Shown: in pieces, positions 8,434-16,400 of the stretch | Layout: each line of letters opens with the position of its first letter | Numbering within the stretch: the stretch's first letter is position 1 | Assembly: GCF_003971065.1 (NCBI RefSeq) | Contig: NZ_RYDV01000006.1 | Coordinates: forward strand, 248,001 to 312,000 | Reading direction: 5' to 3' | Source of the DNA: Candidimonas sp. SYP-B2681 | Lineage (GTDB): Bacteria > Pseudomonadota > Gammaproteobacteria > Burkholderiales > Burkholderiaceae_B | Length of the DNA: 64,000 nucleotides | Made by a program: the position numbers and the translations under genes | Notes under the pieces: model-generated | What the model was told of the DNA's origin: nothing | Seen by the model: the letters and a program-made list of their open reading frames with translations, nothing else | Database searches by the model: none

Positions 8434-9491
8434 GATGATATCTCCACAGTAGGTAAGAGTCGGTCGGGATCTATCGAAATTCCAACAGTGTTGCCGACCT
8501 GGTAAGGGCTATGGCCGTGCATCTCGACGAGCAACGGTTCCTGACCTTCCGTCGAAACCCGGAATTGGACGCGGTCACCAAGAAACACGCGTTGTTCCAC
8601 GCGCGCCAGGGCGCACCCTTCCTGCATCGGTCCCAGCTGCACGTCCTCTGGACGCAGCATCACCGAATGATGTGCGCGCAAGGCTTCGGGGCATGGCACG
8701 CTATTGCCACCCAGACGCAGAACACCGTTTGCAAGCGCATCGGCATCTCGTTTCAGGGTGTTGACACGGCCAAGGAACTGCGCCACGAAGGGATGGGTGG
8801 GCTTGCGATAAATGGATTCGCCGTCGCCTATCTGGACGATGGTGCCGGCGTGCATGACAGCAAGTCGATCCGCGATCGCCAGCGCCTCTTGCTGGTCGTG
8901 CGTAACATGGACCGCTGTCGTACCCAAGCGGCGCAGTAGCTCGGCAAGCTCGACGCGCAGTGATTCTTTCAACTTCGCATCGAGGGCGGCCAAAGGCTCA
9001 TCCAGAAGCAATATGCGCGGACGCACCGCCACAGCTCGGGCAAGGGCCACACGCTGCCGCTGTCCGCCGGAGAGTTCTGCCGGCCTTTTCTTTTCCAGTC
9101 CGTTTAAGCGGACCAGGTCAATGAGCTCGCCCACGGCCTTCTGCCGTTCATGGGCCGGCACCCCACGGATCGTGAGCCCGTAGCCAATATTGGCCTCAAC
9201 GCTCATTTGCGGGAACAAGGCGTAGTTCTGAAACACCATGCCCACACCCCGTTTTTCGACGGGACGGCGAGTGACATCCTGGTCGCCAAAAACGATGCGA
9301 CTTCCCTCATCGGCCGATTCCAGTCCTGCCAGCAGGCGCAGCAACGTCGTTTTCCCACAGCCTGAGGGCCCAAGAAGCGCAATCACTTCGCCCGGTTCTA
9401 TTGTCAGGTTGGTGGGTAATAGTCCTCGTGTGCCATCGGGAAAAGTTTTGGCACAATTAACGACTTCTACCCTGATTTTTTCAAGTTTCAT
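8430..9491 (-). CDS. ABC transporter ATP-binding protein (PotA/UgpC/FbpC type)
   Basis: 353-aa ATPase of an importer of the spermidine/iron/2-aminoethylphosphonate type. Walker A GPSGCGKT is at 41-48, LSGGQ at 140-144, Walker B LLLDEP at 161-166, and the switch histidine is in HVTHDQ near 198. The C-terminal third (after about 240) is a TOBE domain. Nine bases separate it from the upstream permease, and its TGA overlaps the ATG of the phosphoesterase. Confidence 0.93.
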   Translation of the reverse strand: MKLEKIRVEVVNCAKTFPDGTRGLLPTNLTIEPGEVIALLGPSGCGKTTLLRLLAGLESADEGSRIVFGDQDVTRRPVEKRGVGMVFQNYALFPQMSVEANIGYGLTIRGVPAHERQKAVGELIDLVRLNGLEKKRPAELSGGQRQRVALARAVAVRPRILLLDEPLAALDAKLKESLRVELAELLRRLGTTAVHVTHDQQEALAIADRLAVMHAGTIVQIGDGESIYRKPTHPFVAQFLGRVNTLKRDADALANGVLRLGGNSVPCPEALRAHHSVMLRPEDVQLGPMQEGCALARVEQRVFLGDRVQFRVSTEGQEPLLVEMHGHSPYQVGNTVGISIDPDRLLPTVEISS

Positions 9492-9500
9492 AAACGTTCT

Positions 9501-10301
9501 TTAGCTCGCATATCGTTTCTGCACAAAATTCGACACTGCCTGCAGCAGCCACAGAATAGGCAAAATAACCATGAAGAACACCAGCGTGTAAGCCGACCCA
9601 ATCTCGATCCGCATCGACGCGTAGCTATCGGCCAATCCAACCGGCAAAGTTCTTGTTAATGGGGTGTGCAACATCCAGGTCAGGTTGAATTCCCCTATCG
9701 ACAGCGTAAACACCATCAGCGTGCCTGCCACGATTGATGGCAGCACCGCAGGCACCAGGACCCCGAGAAAACGTTGCGGAAAACTTGCCCCTAGCGTGCG
9801 CGCCGCTTCTTCGATCGCGAGCAGCTCATTGCGCTGAAAGGCCGACGTAACGGTCCTGACCATGAACGGCAACGTGAACACCACGTGTCCCACCAGGATG
9901 AAGGCAAAACTTTGCCGAAACGTCGTCGTTCCGCCGTACGTCAATATCAGGGCCAGCGCGGTTGCCAGTCCTGGCACGGCCACCGGCAGCGTAAGAAGTT
10001 CTTCAAAGGCGCGCGCGGCACGGGATTGACTACGGGCCAAAGCATAAGCACACGGCACGCCCAGGATCACGGTGCAGAAGACACAAGCCAACGCCAGGCC
10101 AATGGACGCATTCACCGTACTGCCATAGATGGACCACACTTCCTGGAGCCATCGCAAAGTAAAGCCGCTGCCTATCCCCCCGCTGTAGTTTTGCACCAGC
10201 CCCGCCAGGATCGAAATCAACATCGGGCCGATCATGAAGAAGGTGACGAAGACAGTGATCGCAAATAAGATCGGTGCGCGGTCAGTTCGAGAGAGCTTCA
10301 T
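9501..10301 (-). CDS. ABC transporter permease (binding-protein-dependent)
   Basis: 266-aa inner-membrane permease with about six hydrophobic segments and the EAA coupling loop EEAARTLGAS near residue 166. It pairs with the permease at 10311-11156 to form the channel of the LacI-controlled importer. The order receptor, permease, permease, ATPase and the short gaps mark one operon. Confidence 0.92.
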   Translation of the reverse strand: MKLSRTDRAPILFAITVFVTFFMIGPMLISILAGLVQNYSGGIGSGFTLRWLQEVWSIYGSTVNASIGLALACVFCTVILGVPCAYALARSQSRAARAFEELLTLPVAVPGLATALALILTYGGTTTFRQSFAFILVGHVVFTLPFMVRTVTSAFQRNELLAIEEAARTLGASFPQRFLGVLVPAVLPSIVAGTLMVFTLSIGEFNLTWMLHTPLTRTLPVGLADSYASMRIEIGSAYTLVFFMVILPILWLLQAVSNFVQKRYAS

Positions 10302-10310
10302 GGGTTTCCC

Positions 10311-11156
10311 TTAACGCGCCGGCGATAGGCCGCAGAGTAGGCGCGCGGCAAACAACACAGCCCCGGTGATCAAGCCCAAGGCAATCGACAAGGCTGCCGC
10401 GGTTGCGAAGTTGGCGTAGTTGGTAAATTCGTTATAAATAGTGATCGGTAATACCTCCACCTTGCTAGCAAGCGTGAATGCCGTTCCGAAGGCGCCCATG
10501 GCCGTCGCGAATACAATGGCCCCGCAGGCTACCGTGGTCGGTGCGAGCTGCGGAATCCACACATCGCGAGTGATGTGCCAGCGCGACGCGCCCAGCATGC
10601 GTGCCGCCTCTTCAAGTTGCACGTCGATGGCCTCGGCAGCGGCTGTGTAGGAAGCGACTGCACGTGGCAGGGAGAAATACAAATAGGCCAGAAACAAGCC
10701 CGTTAAGCCATATGCGAAGGTCACGCGGCTCAGTCCCAACGAATGTGTAAAATCGGCCACCAACCCTTGACGGCCCCCAAGCAAAATTACGAAGAATCCA
10801 ACAATGACGCCAGGAAACGCCAGGGGCAGTGTCAGAAGCGCCAACAAGGTCTGGCGCCCGCGAAAGGATCGGCGCGCCAGGTAAATGCCGGTAGCCGCTC
10901 CGATCACCAGGGTGGCAATGGTCACCACCAAAGAAAGCAATACGGTATTGAGTATGCTTTCAAGATAACGGGAATCCGTCAGTATTTCAAAATAGGCCGA
11001 CCAGCCTTTCTCTGCGGGAACGGTAATCAGGCGTGCAGTGGGCAGTAACCAAAAGGCAAAGAAAAAAGCGGCTGCCGGTGCCATACACGCCAACATTACC
11101 CCCCGCCGTCCGTCCAAGGTAAACATCGTGGATTTCATGGCGCGGGGTACCGTCAT
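10311..11156 (-). CDS. ABC transporter permease (binding-protein-dependent)
   Basis: 281-aa permease of the same importer, with about six membrane segments and an EAA-type loop LEEAARMLGAS near residue 183. Its ATG abuts the stop codon of the receptor gene (TAA at 11157-11159) with no gap, so coupling is likely. An in-frame ATG six codons on is an alternative start. Confidence 0.92.
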   Translation of the reverse strand: MTVPRAMKSTMFTLDGRRGVMLACMAPAAAFFFAFWLLPTARLITVPAEKGWSAYFEILTDSRYLESILNTVLLSLVVTIATLVIGAATGIYLARRSFRGRQTLLALLTLPLAFPGVIVGFFVILLGGRQGLVADFTHSLGLSRVTFAYGLTGLFLAYLYFSLPRAVASYTAAAEAIDVQLEEAARMLGASRWHITRDVWIPQLAPTTVACGAIVFATAMGAFGTAFTLASKVEVLPITIYNEFTNYANFATAAALSIALGLITGAVLFAARLLCGLSPAR

Positions 11157-12164
11157 TTACCGCACTTCTTTCAAGTAGCGATCCGAGAAGCCGCGCTGAA
11201 CCTGGGCCATGCGGGCGTAATCAATTGCCTTGACGCGTGCATATTCGGTCGCGGGCAAGAATAGCGCCTCGACATCTTTCGGCATGGCATCGGCACGGAC
11301 GGGGCGCAGGAAGGCGCGAGCCCAGATTGCCTGACCTTCATCGGAAAGCACGAAATTCAGCGCCTTTTTCGCGTCATCGGCATGGGGTGCGTTGGCCACG
11401 AGGCTCATGACGTAGGGAACCGCAACGGTGCCTTCGGCAGGAATGACGAATTCAACGTTCGCCTTGTCCTTGTATTTTGCACGGTAGGCGTTGAAGTCGT
11501 AATCAAGAAGAATCGCAATTTCACCCGACAGCAAGCGTGCATAGGAAGTTTGCTTGGGCACGATAGGCTCATTGGCCTGCATGGTCTTGAAGTAGTTGAT
11601 GACCGGATCGAAGTTGTCTAACGAACCGCCCAACGCTTCATTGGCCGCAACGGCACCCACATAGCCTACGAATGCCGACGACGGATCAAGGAAACCGACC
11701 AGGCCTTTGTATTCTGGCTTGACCAGATCCGCCCATGATTTTGGAATGGGTTTGCCGTCAAGCGCGTCCACATTCACCATGAATCCCATCGTGCCGGAAT
11801 GGATGGAAAACCATTTCCCGTCAGGATCTTTAAGATCGGCGGGAATATCTTCCCATCCCGCTGGCTTGTAGGAGGCGACTACGCCCTCCTTGTCGGCCTG
11901 AGCGGCAAACGAGATCCCCATATACACCATATCGGCGACAGGATTGGCCTTTTCTGCCACCAACTGAGCCAGTGATTGGCCGGAGTTCTTATTGTCGGGA
12001 GGTATTGCAACTCCCGTCTTGTCCTTAATCGCGCGTAACTGCGTGCCCCAGTCTGCCCATTCGGTAGGACAGTTATAGCAGATGGCCGTTTGCGCCATGG
12101 CGCTACCTGCGGTCAGGCCAAGCACCAGAAAGCCGGCTTGGGCAAATCGTTTTATGAAAGACAT
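11157..12164 (-). CDS. ABC transporter substrate-binding protein (family 1, iron/phosphonate-like)
   Basis: 335-aa periplasmic receptor. The ATG at 12164 follows GGAG and exposes a signal peptide of about 24 residues ending at SAMA-QTA; the longer upstream frame is rejected because it lacks a site and would bury the signal. The mature domain has the extracellular solute-binding family 1 layout, with ADMVYMG near 80 and LLDYDFNAY near 220. Two N-terminal cysteines (YNCP region) could form a disulfide. The gene lies 68 nt after lacI on the same strand. The phosphoesterase partner hints at a phosphodiester or phosphonate ligand, unproven. Confidence 0.9.
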   Translation of the reverse strand: MSFIKRFAQAGFLVLGLTAGSAMAQTAICYNCPTEWADWGTQLRAIKDKTGVAIPPDNKNSGQSLAQLVAEKANPVADMVYMGISFAAQADKEGVVASYKPAGWEDIPADLKDPDGKWFSIHSGTMGFMVNVDALDGKPIPKSWADLVKPEYKGLVGFLDPSSAFVGYVGAVAANEALGGSLDNFDPVINYFKTMQANEPIVPKQTSYARLLSGEIAILLDYDFNAYRAKYKDKANVEFVIPAEGTVAVPYVMSLVANAPHADDAKKALNFVLSDEGQAIWARAFLRPVRADAMPKDVEALFLPATEYARVKAIDYARMAQVQRGFSDRYLKEVR

Positions 12165-12232
12165 TGAAATCTCCGAGAAACTAGAAACGAACAAGGGAAA
12201 ACAAGAACGCGCGCCCGATAGGAAGCATGCGC

Positions 12233-13276
12233 TCAGGAAGATGGACACACGTCGATAGGGGCAGGTCCACAGGATTCGCCCCAATGAAGGGTGTAGGGCA
12301 GGGTTATGCTGCTTGCCGCAGCGGGCGGGTTTTCTTGCTCCAGTCCCTGCACCAGCAAGGCCACACTGCGCTGTCCCATCTCTGCATTGGGCTGCGCCAC
12401 AGTGCTTAGTGCGGGCGTCATATCGGCACCTAGCTGTATGCCGTCAAAACCTGAAATACTAATGTCGTCCGGCACCCTCAAGCCGCACAATTTGGCGGCA
12501 CGAATCGCGCGAATCGCAATCAGGTCGTTAGAGCAGACAAGTGCCGTGGGGCGATTCCCAGCTTGCAGGACGGCGGAAATTTCGTCGATTGCCGTTTCAA
12601 TAAAGGGCACTTCGATCAGCGCTGAAGGCGTCAGGTTTGCCTGCTCCATGGCGGAGACAAAACCGTCGTAGCGCTGCTGGGCACGGTCCGACGCTGCCAG
12701 GCGCCCGCACACCATGGTGATCCGCCGGTGACCCAGGCGGACCAAGGCGTGTGTCAGCTCCAGCATCGCATCGTCGCCCGCAACCGATATGCAGGGATGT
12801 TTAGAATGTCGGTTGTAGACGAGCACGTAAGGCGTGCCTGCCGCCTGAATCTGCTGGATGGCCTTGGACTTGGCCGCGTCGGATACCACCAGCACCATGC
12901 CGTCCACGCCACTGGCTTGCAGGTTGGCGACGGCGCCTTCTTCCTGGTCTAATTGATAGCCGGTGGTCTGCAGCATGATGGCGTAATTCGCCATGGCGGC
13001 GGCCCAGGCAATACCTTGCAAACATTCGGCAAACACGGGGTTAGTGAGGGTAGGCAATACGACGCCAATGGCCCGGCTGCGGCGGGTGCGTAGTGTTCGA
13101 GCGCTCGCGTTGGGTCGATATTGCGATTGTTTCGCAACGCCCATCACCAGGTTGCGGGTTGCGTCGCTGACAATATGCGGCGAATTGAATACCCGCGACA
13201 CCGTGGCCGGGGACACTCCTGCGCGTTCCGCAATATCCAATATGGAGGTCCGGCCGGATTGCTGTTTGTCCTTCAC
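12233..13276 (-). CDS. LacI/GalR-family transcriptional regulator
   Basis: 347-aa regulator. The LacI helix-turn-helix is at about residues 11-32 (SILDIAERAGVSPATVSRVF), followed by the hinge and a type I periplasmic-binding-like effector domain that contains the family's ISGFDG stretch. It is the first gene of a minus-strand run lacI, receptor, two permeases, ATPase, phosphoesterase. A LacI-type palindrome lies 26-45 bp upstream of its start (13302-13321), so it probably autoregulates and controls the whole run. Effector unknown; most relatives sense sugars or nucleosides. Confidence 0.93.
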   Translation of the reverse strand: MKDKQQSGRTSILDIAERAGVSPATVSRVFNSPHIVSDATRNLVMGVAKQSQYRPNASARTLRTRRSRAIGVVLPTLTNPVFAECLQGIAWAAAMANYAIMLQTTGYQLDQEEGAVANLQASGVDGMVLVVSDAAKSKAIQQIQAAGTPYVLVYNRHSKHPCISVAGDDAMLELTHALVRLGHRRITMVCGRLAASDRAQQRYDGFVSAMEQANLTPSALIEVPFIETAIDEISAVLQAGNRPTALVCSNDLIAIRAIRAAKLCGLRVPDDISISGFDGIQLGADMTPALSTVAQPNAEMGQRSVALLVQGLEQENPPAAASSITLPYTLHWGESCGPAPIDVCPSS

Positions 13277-13301
13277 GTAGTTCGCCCGCTCAATTAGCCT
13301 G

Positions 13302-13321
13302 CTATGAAAACGATTTCATAG
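13302..13321. promoter_or_regulatory. LacI-family operator
   Basis: CTATGAAA-ACGA-TTTCATAG is a 20-bp palindrome with perfect 8-bp arms and the central CG typical of LacI/GalR operators. It sits just upstream of lacI. No second copy is seen before the receptor gene, which fits one operator for the whole operon. Confidence 0.75.
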
Positions 13322-13377
13322 TAGGTGGCCAATGTTGCGTCCGTATGACATCGCCAGCTCGATTGAGAGGTCAGATT

Positions 13378-13395
13378 GGGGGGGGTGGGGAGGGG
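13378..13395 (+). other. G-rich tract with four-run quadruplex pattern
   Basis: Eight G, T, four G, A, four G. It can be read as four runs of at least three G with single-base loops, the pattern of a very stable G-quadruplex. It lies in the 216-bp gap between the RTX gene end and the lacI operator. Confidence 0.5.
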
Positions 13396-13459
13396 AAGAA
13401 GTACCACGATGCACAGTCGTCTTGCAGTGCTGGACTGCCGCGCGACAATCCGCAGCAGT

Positions 13460-13481
13460 GGGGCCGGATCGCTCCGGCCCC
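13460..13481 (-). terminator. Stem-loop after the RTX peroxidase gene
   Basis: GGGGCCGGA and TCCGGCCCC form a perfect 9-bp GC-rich stem with a TCGC tetraloop, starting 12 nt past the RTX gene stop. There is no T-run on the minus strand. A terminator is likely by position. Confidence 0.55.
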
Positions 13482-13492
13482 GGTTTAATGCC

Positions 13493-16400
13493 TTAAGCTA
13501 GAAAATACTCATTCATATAAGAAGGATTTGCTCCCGCAGGTGCTACTTCCGTTGCTCCCTCGCCAACCAGTATGAAGGAATCGATTTCCATAGAGTCGGA
13601 GTCCATATTGGCGAGCAGCATGTTTTTGCCGTTGATGGTCAAAAACATGTCGTCGCCAGCTGTAGTCATGCGCACCAAGGAACTGAAATTAGCGACAGTG
13701 ACTCCAAGATCGCGCAGGTCGATTTTATCTTCGCCTAAAGCAAAATCGGTGATCACGTCTTTGTCGCCGAAAACGAAGATATCGTCGCCCGAGCCGCCGA
13801 TCAGGATGTCGGCCCCCGTCCCTCCATCCAGCAAGTCGTTGCCTGATCCTCCATCAAGTACATCATTGCCGGATCCGCCTAGCAATACGTCGTCGCCCGA
13901 ACCGCCGAACAACAAGTCATCGCCCGATCCTCCGTCAAGAACATCGTCGCCACCGCGACCGTTCAGAATGTCATCGCCTGAGCTGCCATTCAGTTTGTCC
14001 TTGCCCGCGCCACCATTGATCATCACCGCTTTGTTGCCAATACTGACTGTCGTCACTTCATCGGCGCTGCCAAATGCGCTGACCTGTTGACCCGTCCCTT
14101 CGGGCAGGATGATGGCATCCTCCCCTCGCAGAGCGCCGACGATCGTGTTTTCGGCCGCGCCGCCATTAATGGCGAAGGTATTGAAACTCAGGCTTGTACC
14201 GGTGAAATCTCCCACCACCTGAATTACGTCGCCGTTGCTCGTTCCACCCCCCATGCCTCCAGGAGTGGTGACGTGCAAACTATTGACAAAGATCTCTTCG
14301 ATGTTGTCCAGTTCGGCGATCACGGTGCCATTTCGTGCGACCACGACCTCGGTGTTGGCATTAAGGAGCAGGCCAGCAAATGTTGTCACTGCCGCGGCGC
14401 GACTGTATATCGTGAACGTCTCCGTGCCGGTGGAGCCATTGAGCCGGTAAGTGTCAACACCGGTTCCGCCGTCGACGAAATCGCGACCGCCCGAGCTGCC
14501 GGTTTGCGTGATCGTGTCATTGCCGGTGCCACCGTAAATAATGTCGTCGCCGGTACCCCCATTTATCGTATCATTTCCACCCATACCAAAGACGATTTGC
14601 GATCCACTCGCGCCCATACTGCCGCCGTTCAGGTTTGTGTTGTTTGCATCGGTGCCGTCGACGACGCTGTAATTCGTTCCGGCAAACCGAATGGTTTCGA
14701 TTGTGCTCAGCAAGTCGCTTCCTTCGGCGCCGGTATTGTCGGTAACCCTGATGGTGGTACCTGAGCGGTCTAGCGTGAAGTTCTGGGCGCGGCCGCTATA
14801 AACAGCGGTATCGGTGCCGCTGCCCCCGATCAATGTGTCATTGCCGGCCCCGCCGTCGAGTGTATCGTTGCCAAGCCCGCCGTCGAGTAAATCGTTGCCC
14901 CCGCGACCGTTCAAGGTATCGTTGCCGGAGTTTCCATTTAGGACGTCATCGCCGTCGGTGCCGCTATAGGTTTCGCTACCCGAACCTCCGTTAAACAAAT
15001 CGCCGACTATGCCCGTGGGGGACGAAATCAGCGTCTCGACATCGCCTTTGCCGTCGGTGAATGTAACCGATACGCGCAGGGTGCCGCCAACCTGGCCCGC
15101 AGTCCCCCCCACGGTATCCCTTGGTATAAATGTCCTGCCTGTGGCGCCAGCGATATTGGTCCAGGTCGTGCCGTTGTCGCGGGACAGCTGCCACTGATAA
15201 CTAAATGCGCCCAAGCCGTCCGGATCCGCAATACTCGAGGTGTCAGCGGTTAACGTCTGCCCCTCTAATGGGGTCAGGTCGCTGATGACGGGCGCCCCTG
15301 TTGCCGGAGTATTGAGCAGGGCTTCCAAGTCGTAGTCCACGGTGCCGCCTGCGCCATCGGAAAAGCGCAACTTCTCGATATTGAACAGCCGGTCGGTTCC
15401 GTCGAAAGTGGGGCCGGTAACGACAGCATCGGGCTCATTGCCTTCGTCAGGATTCTGAGGTTTGACAAAGCCCGTGTGGGCGACAGTAGCGCTGCCATCG
15501 CTATTGCGAGTGAAGGTGTAGTTTTGCACCACATCGGTATAGACGGCAGTGTCGACATCTCCTGCGACATTCCCATCGAGAATCTCGCGCACTATATATA
15601 GATTGCCGGGATTGATGCTGCGATCGAACACCAAGGCGTCCAGGGTGCGGCCGCCAAAAATTGTGGCGCCCGTCGCATCGTATACCTTTCCGTTCATGCT
15701 GTCGGCCGAACCGATTTCGCGGCCAGAGGCGTCTTTGATGCCGATGCGCACGTTAAGCCAACTGTCGCCGTCAATAATGTCGTCGCCAGCCAGACCTTTG
15801 ATAACGTCGCTTCCGCCCCCACCCAGCAAAATATCGGAAGCGTCCGCCGTGTCCATCGCGATCGTTTCGGTGATGCCTGCAACCGTCACGGTGCTGCGTG
15901 CCTTATGCGCGACGAGTTCGGCCAGACCCGAAATCAGCGAAATGTTCTTTTCAAGAAGCGCGTTTGAATAGGACTCCAGGATACTGTCTGCCGCTGGAAT
16001 GGCGGCGGTATTATCCAGTTCGGCACGAGCATTTGTGGCAAACATGCGGCCCGTCAGCGTGTCGTTGTGTTTCCAGCCTGAAAGGCCTTCCACCAGGTCG
16101 AAACGATCCCGCAAGATGAAGGCTTCTTGGGTCGCAAATAACGGTATGCCCAGGTCTGAATTCGCGGCCTTGCTATCGCCCTTGTGAATCGCCCAGTCGA
16201 ACCCGGCCATGCCATTGCTGCGCTGGATGCCTTCATTTTGGAACATGATGTCATCACCTGACTCGCCATCGTAGTCGGTGTCATTGCCATTGCCATTCAG
16301 CACGTCGTGACCAATGATTGACGAATTGAAGAACAGCTCGGAATTGTCGCCGGCCAGGGTGTCGAATCGGCCGCCACCTTCGATCCAGTCATCGCCTTCG

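Noticed and set aside
13700-14020. Regular 27-bp repeats suggesting a direct-repeat or CRISPR array
   Set aside because: The repeats are diverged, have no unique spacers and stay in frame as RTX nonapeptides.
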